From positions 1-7,962 of the forward strand of contig CALCGO010000222.1 of NCBI GenBank assembly GCA_937901055.1: a stretch of 7,962 bases of DNA, in the 5' to 3' direction. The position numbers were made by a program, and so were the translations under genes. Within the stretch, counting starts at the first letter, position 1. Every line of letters begins with the position of its first letter. This DNA comes from an uncultured Rhodobacterales bacterium (GTDB lineage: Bacteria > Pseudomonadota > Alphaproteobacteria > Rhodobacterales > Rhodobacteraceae). Below the pieces are notes generated by a model. The model was not told the DNA's origin. It saw only the letters and a program-made list of their open reading frames with translations, and did not search any database. Below, one piece after another: positions 1-5,839 of the stretch.

Positions 1-831
1 GCTCGGGCTGTTGATAATGAACCTGCTGCAACGACGACGAACGCTAGCCGACCGTTCGAGATCGAGGAAAAGGCAACAGCGGAGCTGGAAATCAGAGTTG
101 CCGAGCGCACAGCGCAATTACAATCTGCGAACGACAATTTGGTTCAGGCAGGAAAGCTGGCGGCGTTGGGGCAAATGTCGGCAGGTATCAGCCACGAGTT
201 GAACCAGCCGTTGGCCGCCATCCAGTCCTATGCTGAAAACGCCGTGATCTTACTTGAGCGCGCGCGAACGAGCGAAGCCAGCAAGAACCTTGGGCAAATT
301 TCCAGTCTGGCGGGCCGGATGGGACGGATTATTCGGAACCTCAGGGCATTTTCCCGCAAAGAGGGGGAGCCCGCAACGCAGGTTGATTTGGTCAAGGTTG
401 TCGAGGATACGCTGGAGCTGGCGGATATTCGGTTGCGCGAAAAAAATGTAGTTGTGCATTGGACTAAACCCACCGCGCCTGTGTTGGTCAACGGTGGTGG
501 TGTGCGGCTGCAGCAGGTGGTGTTGAACCTGATTTCCAACGCCACAGATGCAATGGACGGGCAAACTGATCCGCAAATCTGGGTAGATATTTCGCAGGGC
601 AGTGCGGTCTATTTGAAGGTCCGCGACAACGGGCCCGGCCTTGAAGACAAGGATAAAATTTTTGAACCGTTCTACACAACCAAACCCGTGGGCGAGGGCG
701 ACGGTATGGGCTTGGGGCTGTCCATTTCTTACGGGATCGTGCAAAGTTTTGGCGGGCAAATCGTGGGCGAGAACCACAGGAACGGCGGCGCAGTGTTTCG
801 CATAGAATTAACGCCAGCGGAGGCAGTATGA
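1..831 (+). CDS. dctB: C4-dicarboxylate sensor histidine kinase DctB, C-terminal part (5' truncated by window edge)
   Basis: The reading frame is open from base 1 to a TGA at 829-831, giving 276 residues of the cytoplasmic kinase half; the periplasmic sensor and membrane segments lie outside the window. Seen in order (fragment numbering): a charged coiled-coil-like linker at about 20-47 (AERTAQLQSAN), the H-box GISHELNQPL with phospho-acceptor His65, the N-box VLNLISNATDAM with Asn180, the G1 box DNGPG at 209-213, the F-box IFEPFYTTKP, and the G2 box GMGLGL at 235-240. All catalytic boxes are intact. The HELNQPLAAI form of the H-box and the AERTAQL linker are typical of the DctB family. By family knowledge it autophosphorylates on His in response to external C4-dicarboxylates and passes the phosphate to DctD. 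The stop overlaps the dctD start by 4 nt, so the two are co-transcribed and probably translationally coupled. A TTG at 139 could be read as a start, but the frame continues upstream with good homology, so it was not used. Confidence 0.93.
   Translation, partial: ARAVDNEPAATTTNASRPFEIEEKATAELEIRVAERTAQLQSANDNLVQAGKLAALGQMSAGISHELNQPLAAIQSYAENAVILLERARTSEASKNLGQISSLAGRMGRIIRNLRAFSRKEGEPATQVDLVKVVEDTLELADIRLREKNVVVHWTKPTAPVLVNGGGVRLQQVVLNLISNATDAMDGQTDPQIWVDISQGSAVYLKVRDNGPGLEDKDKIFEPFYTTKPVGEGDGMGLGLSISYGIVQSFGGQIVGENHRNGGAVFRIELTPAEAV
819..823 (+). promoter_or_regulatory. Ribosome binding site of dctD inside dctB
   Basis: GGAGG lies 4 nt before the ATG at 828, within the last codons of dctB. 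It supports the ATGA overlap start and coupled translation of kinase and regulator. Confidence 0.75.
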
Positions 832-2111
832 AGAAAGTTCTTCTGGTAGACGACGATAAAGCGGTGCGCGAGGCGCTGGGTCAGACGCTCGATCTGGCCG
901 GGTTTGACGTGACTTTGGCCGCGTCCTTTATTGAGGCAACGGACCATATTTCGCCGGACTTCAAAGGCGTAGTAATTTCGGATGTGCGGATGCCTGGCAA
1001 GGATGGGTTTGCGTTGCTGGAGAGGTGCGCTGCGATCGACCCTGATATTCCGTTCGTGCTGCTAACGGGCGAAGGCGACATCCCGATGGCCGTGCAAGCT
1101 GTGAATCGCGGGGCGTTCAATTTTCTGGAAAAACCCTGCCCACCCAAACGTCTGATCGGAGTGGCCGGAAAAGCATGCGCTGCGCGCGAAATGGTTATGG
1201 AAAACCGCGCATTACGAACGAAGCTGACGCGCGAGGATGCGGCCTCGAGGTTGATCCTTGGGCGGTCCGAAGCAACTTCGAAACTGCGCGACCGGTTGCG
1301 AATGGTTGCGGCGACGGGGACGGATTTGCTGATTACGGGCGAAACCGGTGTTGGCAAAGAACTGGCAGCCCGTGTCGTGCACGAGCTTTCTGGCGTGAAC
1401 GGGGAATTCGTGGCGGTGCATTGTGGAATGCTAACGGCGGATTTGACGCGCAGGACTTTGTTTGGCGATGAAAACCTTGGTGCGTTCGAGCGCGCTGAAG
1501 GGGGCACGCTGTTTCTGGACGAAATCGGTTCTATGCCACTGGATCAGCAGGTTAGCCTGCTGCGGGTACTGCAGGACCGCGTGATTGAACGGGCGAATGG
1601 CGAAACGTTGCGTCTTGATTGCCGCGTTATTGCCGCAACCAAGGAAGACTTGGAAAAAATGCTGGAGATGGGCGATTTTCGCGAAGATCTGTTTTTTCGG
1701 CTTGATGTGGCGCGGGTTAGGGTGGCGCCGCTACGCGAGCGGATCGAGGATGTGGGCGGCATGTTTCGCGTATTCCTGTCCGAGGCGCGCGGGCGCATGG
1801 GTTTGCCGCCGCTTGAGATGGACGAGGACAGTTTCTCGGAACTGTTCGCACGCCAGTGGCGCGGCAATGTTCGCGAATTACAAAACCACGCCGACCGCTT
1901 GTCCATGGGCCTCGAGGGGCGGGAGGTTGACATGCCACGCGGGTTGAATGCGCAGATGGACCGGATCGAAAAGCAGATCATCATGGATTGTCTGAAGCGA
2001 ACAAACGGTCAAGTGACGCTGGCGTGTGAGGAACTGCAGATTCCGCGCAAGACGTTATACGACCGGATGAAAAGACATGCGATTCTGCCTGAGGCGTTCC
2101 GAAACGACTGA
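828..2111 (+). CDS. dctD: C4-dicarboxylate response regulator DctD (NtrC-family AAA+ activator lacking the GAFTGA loop)
   Basis: 427 residues in three domains. The receiver (about 1-120) has the acidic pocket VDDD at 7-10, phospho-acceptor Asp52 in SDVRMPGKDG, Thr80 and Lys102 (EKP). The AAA+ domain (about 143-360) has Walker A GETGVGKE at 171-178, Walker B LFLDEI at 228-233, FREDLFFRLDV at 284-294 and the sensor II motif RGNVREL at 345-351. A Fis-type helix-turn-helix (about 385-416) ends in LQIPRKTLYDRMKRH. The expected sigma-54-contacting segment HExGAFTGAxxxxxG between LFG and FExAxGGTLFLDE is absent: LFG213 is followed by only 11 residues, DENLGAFERAE, before GGTLFLDE. The GAF at 218-220 aligns with the G(K/R)FE that normally follows the loop, not with GAFTGA. 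By family knowledge DctD, phosphorylated by DctB, activates dicarboxylate transport genes; here the target is presumably dctPQM, 238 nt downstream. The missing loop suggests it does not use sigma-54. R. capsulatus NtrC is the known precedent for a GAFTGA-less activator using the sigma-70 holoenzyme. Confidence 0.92.
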   Translation: MKKVLLVDDDKAVREALGQTLDLAGFDVTLAASFIEATDHISPDFKGVVISDVRMPGKDGFALLERCAAIDPDIPFVLLTGEGDIPMAVQAVNRGAFNFLEKPCPPKRLIGVAGKACAAREMVMENRALRTKLTREDAASRLILGRSEATSKLRDRLRMVAATGTDLLITGETGVGKELAARVVHELSGVNGEFVAVHCGMLTADLTRRTLFGDENLGAFERAEGGTLFLDEIGSMPLDQQVSLLRVLQDRVIERANGETLRLDCRVIAATKEDLEKMLEMGDFREDLFFRLDVARVRVAPLRERIEDVGGMFRVFLSEARGRMGLPPLEMDEDSFSELFARQWRGNVRELQNHADRLSMGLEGREVDMPRGLNAQMDRIEKQIIMDCLKRTNGQVTLACEELQIPRKTLYDRMKRHAILPEAFRND

Positions 2112-2122
2112 TTCCCCTATTG

Positions 2123-2140
2123 TGTGCGGATTTTGTGACA
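2123..2140 (+). promoter_or_regulatory. Putative DctD binding site 1 (upstream copy)
   Basis: TGTGCGGATTTTGTGACA. The left half is a clean TGTGCGGA and the right half is degenerate. It resembles the palindrome TGTGCGG...CCGCACA that I recall for DctD sites (from memory, not checked). Its similarity to the copy at 2155-2172 is visible directly: both contain TGTG followed by GGATTT. Confidence 0.5.
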
Positions 2141-2154
2141 CCAACACCTGTGGC

Positions 2155-2172
2155 TGTGTGGGATTTCGCACA
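2155..2172 (+). promoter_or_regulatory. Putative DctD binding site 2 (downstream copy)
   Basis: TGTGTGGGATTTCGCACA, an inverted repeat with TGTGTG on the left and CGCACA on the right (5 of 6 positions symmetric) around a 6-nt centre. Its centre is 32 bp from that of the upstream site, about three helical turns, so dimers on both sites would sit on the same DNA face. It lies about 187 bp upstream of the dctP start. Confidence 0.55.
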
Positions 2173-2222
2173 GATATCCGGTGGGCGCGGGGAAAGAGGT
2201 TTTAGTGTTCCCGTAATCGTCT

Positions 2223-2228
2223 GATAAT
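2223..2228 (+). promoter_or_regulatory. Weak candidate sigma-70 -10 element for dctPQM
   Basis: GATAAT matches TATAAT at 5 of 6 positions. No good -35 hexamer is visible at 16-18 nt upstream (the best, TTTAGT at 2201-2206, matches 3 of 6), as would be expected for an activator-dependent promoter. A start near 2235 would put the two putative DctD sites at about -71 and -103. This is a guess from one short motif; the rest of 2173-2349 shows no better promoter. Confidence 0.2.
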
Positions 2229-2349
2229 TAACGAGTATTTTTGCAAAAGAGAAATTCGGAAGTTTTCGTTTGGCCTCTGCCTTTAGTCTGGTTTGATAGC
2301 GGTAATGCTGCGGGACCCCGTGGCTGTGTAACGCTATGGGAGGAATATC

Positions 2350-3351
2350 ATGCGTTTTCTTACTGCTGCTGCGATCATCGCGGCCTCTAGCTTCAGTGCT
2401 AATGCGGCACTGGCAAGTTGTGAACCGGGCGAGATTGTTATCAAGTTCGCACACGTAACAAACACAGACCGTCACCCTAAAGGTATCGCCGCGACGCTTT
2501 TGGCTGAGCGCGTGAATGAAGAGATGAACGGTACCGCTTGTATGGAAGTGTTCCCGAATTCGACACTTTATGATGATAATCAGGTTCTGGAAGCCATGTT
2601 GCAGGGTGACGTACAGTTGGCCGCGCCTTCGCTTTCGAAATTTGAAGCCTTCACCAAACAGTTCCGTATTTTCGATCTGCCGTTCATGTTTAAGAACATC
2701 GACGCAGTTGACGAATTCCAGTTGTCTGCAACCGGGCAGGCGATGAAAGATTCCATGCAACGTCGTGGTCTTCAGGGTCTTTCTTTCTGGCACAACGGCA
2801 TGAAAAACATGTCTGCCAACGTACCACTTGTTCTGCCGACAGATGCAAACGGTTTGAAATTCCGCGTACAGGCGTCTGATGTTTTGAAAGCGCAGATGGC
2901 GGCAATTGGTGGTTCGCCTCAGCCAATGGCTTTCTCGGAAGTCTACGGCGCGTTGCAAACCGGTGTTGTTGATGGTCAGGAAAACACTTGGTCCAACATT
3001 TACGGCAAGAAGTTCTTTGAGGTTCAGGACGGTTCGACTGCGACCAACCACGGTATCATTGATTACCTTTTGGTAACCTCGACCGAATGGCTGGACGGTT
3101 TGGACGCGGATGTGCGGGACCAGTTCCTGACAATCGTTGGCGAAGTCACCCAGCTGCGTAATGCTGAATCCACACGCATCAACGCCGAAGCACGTGCTGC
3201 TGTGGAAGCTGCCGGTGGGGTTGTTCGTGACCTGTCACCTGAACAGCGTCAGGCTTGGGTTGATGCGATGATGCCAGTTTGGGCTCAGTTCGAAGGTGAC
3301 GTGGGCGCAGACAACATTGCGGCTGCACAGGCGATCAACGCCAACCACTAA
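2350..3351 (+). CDS. dctP: TRAP transporter C4-dicarboxylate periplasmic binding protein DctP
   Basis: 333 residues, the usual length for the family. A Sec signal peptide is visible: Met-Arg followed by an Ala-rich hydrophobic stretch, with probable cleavage after ANA (19) or ALA (22). The mature protein begins near CEPGEIVIKFAHV. Family hallmarks include GLKFRVQ at 168-174 with the ligand carboxylate-binding Arg172, and PMAFSEVYGALQTGVVDGQ at 192-210 followed by Glu211, Asn212 and Thr213 (the conserved Asn is 212). These closely resemble DctP of the Rhodobacter DctPQM system, so succinate, fumarate or malate is the expected ligand. Cys24 and Cys64 could form a periplasmic disulfide (inference). 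The ATG has a strong site, GGAGG at 2339-2343, with a 6-nt spacer. It is the first gene of dctPQM and is separated from dctQ by a stem-loop, fitting the usual excess of binding protein over membrane subunits. Codon choice looks richer in GTT/CGT than in dctBD, consistent with high expression. Confidence 0.93.
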   Translation: MRFLTAAAIIAASSFSANAALASCEPGEIVIKFAHVTNTDRHPKGIAATLLAERVNEEMNGTACMEVFPNSTLYDDNQVLEAMLQGDVQLAAPSLSKFEAFTKQFRIFDLPFMFKNIDAVDEFQLSATGQAMKDSMQRRGLQGLSFWHNGMKNMSANVPLVLPTDANGLKFRVQASDVLKAQMAAIGGSPQPMAFSEVYGALQTGVVDGQENTWSNIYGKKFFEVQDGSTATNHGIIDYLLVTSTEWLDGLDADVRDQFLTIVGEVTQLRNAESTRINAEARAAVEAAGGVVRDLSPEQRQAWVDAMMPVWAQFEGDVGADNIAAAQAINANH

Positions 3352-3360
3352 GACCAACTG

Positions 3361-3385
3361 CTCCGGCCCTGTAATTGGGCCGGAG
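3361..3385 (+). terminator. Intercistronic stem-loop between dctP and dctQ
   Basis: CTCCGGCCC (3361-3369) pairs perfectly with GGGCCGGAG (3377-3385) around a 7-nt loop, TGTAATT. It is followed by the pyrimidine-rich TTCTTCTTT. It lies 9 nt after the dctP stop, with the dctQ ribosome site directly behind it. It probably acts as a partial terminator or as a 3' stabiliser of the dctP message, raising DctP over DctQM. Which of the two cannot be told from sequence. Confidence 0.75.
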
Positions 3386-3408
3386 TTCTTCTTTCAAGGA
3401 GGGACACC

Positions 3409-4083
3409 ATGAGCCAGCAATCAAAATTCGGCCGCGTGATAAATGAAATCGAGGAGACGGCGATAGCCATCATCCTTGGTCTGATGACAATCATCACATT
3501 TATAAACGTTGTGCTGCGATACGGGTTTAATACCGGATTAATCTGGGGGCTTGAGGTCACTCTGTTCTTGTTCGCATGGCTGGTGCTGTTTGGCATGAGC
3601 TACGCGGTGAAAATTACAGCGCACTTGGGGGTGGACGCGGTTTTGAACCTTCTTAGCCCGAAGGCGCGCAAAATTATGGCGTTGATCGCTGTAACTCTTT
3701 GTATTGTGTATGCATTTTTGATGTTCAAAGGCGCGTGGGATTACTGGGCGAACTTTGCCAATCTGCCGCAAACGGACGGACGTTGGTTACCGACAGGCTT
3801 TCAGGACAAGTTCCTTGGCCGTGCCTGGTATGAAACCAACGATATACCTGTGCCTGAATGGCTGCGCTTTATTGAAGGCTGGATGAACGAGGGCGAGGAA
3901 TACGAAAAACTGCCGCGGTTCATTCCGTATGCGATTCTGCCACTGGGCATGGGGTTGTTGCTGTTTCGGTTTATTCAGGCGGCGAGTCATTTGGCAACGG
4001 GTAGGCAAACTAGCCTGATCGTTAGCCACGAAGCTGAAGATGCTGTGCGCGAAGTTGCGGCCAAACGGGATGCGGAGACTTAA
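3409..4083 (+). CDS. dctQ: TRAP transporter small membrane subunit DctQ
   Basis: 224 residues with four predicted membrane helices at about 17-37, 45-66, 87-107 and 170-191. The family-typical stretch from VVLRYGF through LIWGLEVTLFLFAWLVLFG spans helices 1-2. The length fits the longer DctQ type found in C4-dicarboxylate systems; many TRAP Q subunits are about 160-180 residues. The extra length is the hydrophilic, aromatic-rich segment at about 108-168 between helices 3 and 4, which should face the periplasm if the N-terminus is cytoplasmic. A charged tail (about 205-224) should be cytoplasmic. By family knowledge Q pairs with M to form the ion-coupled importer that docks DctP. The start has AAGGAGGG at 3396-3403 with a 6-nt spacer. 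The stop is 2 nt before dctM. Confidence 0.9.
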   Translation: MSQQSKFGRVINEIEETAIAIILGLMTIITFINVVLRYGFNTGLIWGLEVTLFLFAWLVLFGMSYAVKITAHLGVDAVLNLLSPKARKIMALIAVTLCIVYAFLMFKGAWDYWANFANLPQTDGRWLPTGFQDKFLGRAWYETNDIPVPEWLRFIEGWMNEGEEYEKLPRFIPYAILPLGMGLLLFRFIQAASHLATGRQTSLIVSHEAEDAVREVAAKRDAET

Positions 4084-4085
4084 TC

Positions 4086-5462
4086 ATGGATGTTATTATT
4101 CTTTTTGTAATGGTCATCGGGTTTATGCTGATCGGTGTGCCTATCGCGGTCTCGCTAGGCCTTAGTTCGATACTGTTTCTGCTGGTGCTTTCGGATACAT
4201 CACTGGCTTCCGTTGCGCAGACGATGTTTCAGGCGATGGCCGGGCATTACACGTTGTTGGCGATCCCGTTTTTCATCCTAGCGTCTTCTTTCATGTCCAC
4301 GGGCGGTGTGGCGACGCGGATCATTCGGTTCTCCATCGCGCTGGTTGGGCATTTACATGGCGGTATGGCCATTGCCGGCGTTGTGGCCTGTATGTTGTTT
4401 GCGGCTTTGTCAGGCTCTTCGCCTGCCACAGTGGTGGCGATTGGGTCCGTTGTGATCGCGGGAATGCAGCAGGTGGGATATTCCAAAGAGTTCGGGGCAG
4501 GGATTATCTCTGTTGCCGGAACGTTGGGGATATTGATTCCGCCGTCGATTGTGATGGTCGTATACGCTTCGGCTACGGATGTTTCCGTGGGGCGGATGTT
4601 CCTTGCGGGAGTGATCCCGGGGCTGTTGGCCGGTTCTATGCTAATGGTCGCGATTTATATCTGGGCGCGGGTTAAGAACCTGCCGAAGGGTGAGTGGCTT
4701 GGCTGGGGCGAGGTGGGTCGGTCCGCAAGGGATGCTGGCTGGGGCTTGTTTCTGATGGTCATCATTCTGGGTGGTATTTACGGCGGTATCTTTACGCCGA
4801 CCGAGGCGGCTGCGGTGGCGGCGGTTTATGCGTTCCTGATTTCGATGTTCATTTATCGTGATATGGGGCCGTTGGCGGGCAAAGATGGTGGCGCGCCTGT
4901 TTCATTGTTGAAAAAACCTTGGGCGTTGGTGACGGCTTGGGTGCACAAAGATACCAAGGATACGTTGTTCGAGGCGGGTAAGCTTACGGTGACCTTGTTG
5001 TTCATCATCGCCAACGCGCTGATCCTGAAACATGTTCTAACAGAGGAACAAATCCCGCAGCAGATCGCGGGGGCCATGCTGAACGCAGGTTTTGGCGTGA
5101 TTGTGTTCCTTGTGATCGTCAATATTATCCTGTTGGTGGGCGGGCAGTTTATGGAGCCATCCGGCCTGATCGTGATCGTCGCGCCGCTGGTGTTCCCGAT
5201 TGCTATCGAGTTGGGCGTGGATCCAATTCACCTTGGTATCATCATGGTGGTGAACATGGAGATCGGGATGATAACGCCGCCGGTGGGGTTAAACTTATTT
5301 GTTACCTCGGGGGTGGCGGGTATGCCGATGATGAGCGTGGTGAAAGCCGCGTTGCCATGGCTGGCGATCCTGTTCGTGTTCCTGATTATGGTGACTTACA
5401 TTCCGGTGATCTCGACGTTCTTGCCCACATACTTCATGGGGCCGGAGATCATAACGAACTGA
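4086..5462 (+). CDS. dctM: TRAP transporter large membrane subunit DctM
   Basis: 458 residues, highly hydrophobic throughout, with about 11-13 membrane segments. Conserved TRAP-M signatures are present: LSGSSPATVVAIGSVVIAGM at 108-127, the ILIPPSIVMVVYA stretch from 149, GIFTPTEAAAVAA at 234-246, and TPPVGLNLFV at 397-406. This is the substrate- and ion-translocating subunit, which works with DctQ and takes dicarboxylate from DctP. It is slightly longer than many DctM proteins (about 420-440). The extra residues sit in a polar segment at about 258-300 (RDMGPLAGKDGGAP onward), probably a cytoplasmic loop or amphipathic region. The start lies 2 nt after the dctQ stop. GGAG at 4074-4077, inside the end of dctQ, is a plausible ribosome site with an 8-nt spacer. 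Nothing suggests damage. Confidence 0.93.
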   Translation: MDVIILFVMVIGFMLIGVPIAVSLGLSSILFLLVLSDTSLASVAQTMFQAMAGHYTLLAIPFFILASSFMSTGGVATRIIRFSIALVGHLHGGMAIAGVVACMLFAALSGSSPATVVAIGSVVIAGMQQVGYSKEFGAGIISVAGTLGILIPPSIVMVVYASATDVSVGRMFLAGVIPGLLAGSMLMVAIYIWARVKNLPKGEWLGWGEVGRSARDAGWGLFLMVIILGGIYGGIFTPTEAAAVAAVYAFLISMFIYRDMGPLAGKDGGAPVSLLKKPWALVTAWVHKDTKDTLFEAGKLTVTLLFIIANALILKHVLTEEQIPQQIAGAMLNAGFGVIVFLVIVNIILLVGGQFMEPSGLIVIVAPLVFPIAIELGVDPIHLGIIMVVNMEIGMITPPVGLNLFVTSGVAGMPMMSVVKAALPWLAILFVFLIMVTYIPVISTFLPTYFMGPEIITN

Positions 5463-5466
5463 TATA

Positions 5467-5489
5467 GGGCGTGGGATTTGCACGCGCCC
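5467..5489 (+). terminator. Short hairpin directly after dctM
   Basis: GGGCGTG (5467-5473) pairs with CGCGCCC (5483-5489) through six Watson-Crick pairs and one T.G wobble, with a 9-nt loop. It is followed by TTTAGAGTTT. It lies 5 nt past the dctM stop, a plausible weak first terminator of the dct operon. Confidence 0.45.
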
Positions 5490-5520
5490 TTTAGAGTTTA
5501 ACCGGAAATTCAGGCACAAA

Positions 5521-5554
5521 AAATAGGGCGTTCGGAGTGATCCGCGCCTTATTT
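5521..5554. terminator. Strong hairpin with GNRA tetraloop, possibly bidirectional terminator
   Basis: AAATAGGGCG (5521-5530) pairs with CGCCTTATTT (5545-5554) over 10 pairs including one G.T wobble. After a TT bulge (5531-5532), CGGA (5533-5536) pairs with TCCG (5541-5544), closed by the tetraloop GTGA. Read on the plus strand it ends in TTATTT and would stop dctM transcripts. Read on the minus strand the hairpin runs into six Ts (complement of 5518-5523), the better classical U-tract, although there the wobble becomes a C.A mismatch. It may therefore terminate in both directions. Confidence 0.6.
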
Positions 5555-5626
5555 GCTGAAATCTCGGGAGGTTCTGCCGTAGAACCGGATTTGATCTGTC
5601 GGGGTGGACTGATCGAAATTAGTAGC

Positions 5627-5744
5627 GGGGTTATCGCGCTTTGCGGCTCAACACCAAGCTGGCGTCGCCAATTGCTAGTCTGACGACCCGTTAAGCGGGT
5701 GATCGGATTGAATTGCGTAACGGTTTGCACAAGCGCGATACCCC
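5627..5744. ncRNA. Long two-tier inverted repeat, candidate structured RNA
   Basis: The outer arms GGGGTTATCGCGCTT (5627-5641) and AAGCGCGATACCCC (5731-5744) form 14 Watson-Crick pairs with one bulged T. Three more pairs (5642-5644 with 5727-5729) follow past a bulged C. Inside is an asymmetric open region (5645-5668 against 5716-5726), then a second hairpin. Its pairs are CAATT/AATTG (5669-5673 with 5711-5715), seven pairs of 5677-5683 with 5703-5709 including two G.T wobbles, and ACCCG/CGGGT (5686-5690 with 5696-5700) closed by TTAAG. The wobbles are valid only in plus-strand RNA, which slightly favours that strand. The better downstream T-run (5518-5523 complement) favours a minus transcript, so strand is left open. 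The shape (closing stem, asymmetric bubble, apical stem) recalls 6S-type RNA, but 118 nt is short and no 6S sequence signature was recognised. Confidence 0.35.
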
Positions 5745-5806
5745 AATGAACGTTTTAAGTCCTGCTCGGCAAATGTAGATATACAGATAAATGGTAAATT
5801 TTGGGT

Positions 5807-5835
5807 AAACGCCCCGCAATTACTGCGGGGTGTTT
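5807..5835. terminator. Terminator hairpin at the 3' end of gpt
   Basis: AAACGCCCCGC (5807-5817) pairs with GCGGGGTGTTT (5825-5835) over 11 pairs with one G.T wobble and a 7-nt loop. It sits 4 nt past the gpt stop on the minus strand, where it ends in GCGTTTACCC, so it should terminate fabI-gpt. On the plus strand the arm ends in TGTTTGATAT and would also stop transcripts arriving from the dctM side. Confidence 0.7.
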
Positions 5836-5839
5836 GATA

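Larger units (their letters stand above)
5463..5839. other. 377-nt convergent gap between dctM and gpt, no convincing protein gene
   Basis: This gap holds five hairpins of increasing complexity and no ORF that looks coding. In order: 5467-5489, 5521-5554, 5570-5586 (GGTTCT/AGAACC with loop GCCGT), the long two-tier repeat at 5627-5744, and 5807-5835. A stretch at 5770-5806 is A/T-rich without a clean promoter on either strand. The density of well-paired arms is more than two convergent operons need for termination, so an RNA gene is possible. Confidence 0.6.

Noticed and set aside
139..831. TTG at 139 as the start of a short kinase gene
   Set aside because: The same frame is open to base 1 and encodes the usual DctB linker (AERTAQL) before the H-box, so the gene is cut by the window edge rather than starting here.
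2321..2335. TGGCTGTGTAACGCT as a sigma-54 promoter for dctP
   Set aside because: The GG to GC spacing is one base short, the -24 box is poor, and it lies only about 15 nt before the start codon on top of the ribosome site.
1981..3051. 356-codon open frame on the minus strand opposite the dctD end, control region and dctP start
   Set aside because: It covers the regulatory gap and two well-supported genes on the other strand, shows no domain, and its composition is that of a complement of coding DNA.
5491..5730. 79-codon open frame on the minus strand with a GTG start in the dctM-gpt gap
   Set aside because: It has no ribosome site, no recognisable domain and a Pro/Ser-rich composition without a hydrophobic core. 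It runs through two strong hairpins and ends beyond the minus-strand terminator-like T-run, so a terminated transcript would not contain its stop.
5627..5744. The inverted repeat as insertion-sequence ends or a MITE
   Set aside because: No target-site duplication was seen flanking the arms, the arms are close together with a second nested hairpin rather than a cargo, and no transposase is present. A dispersed repeat cannot be excluded without the rest of the genome.
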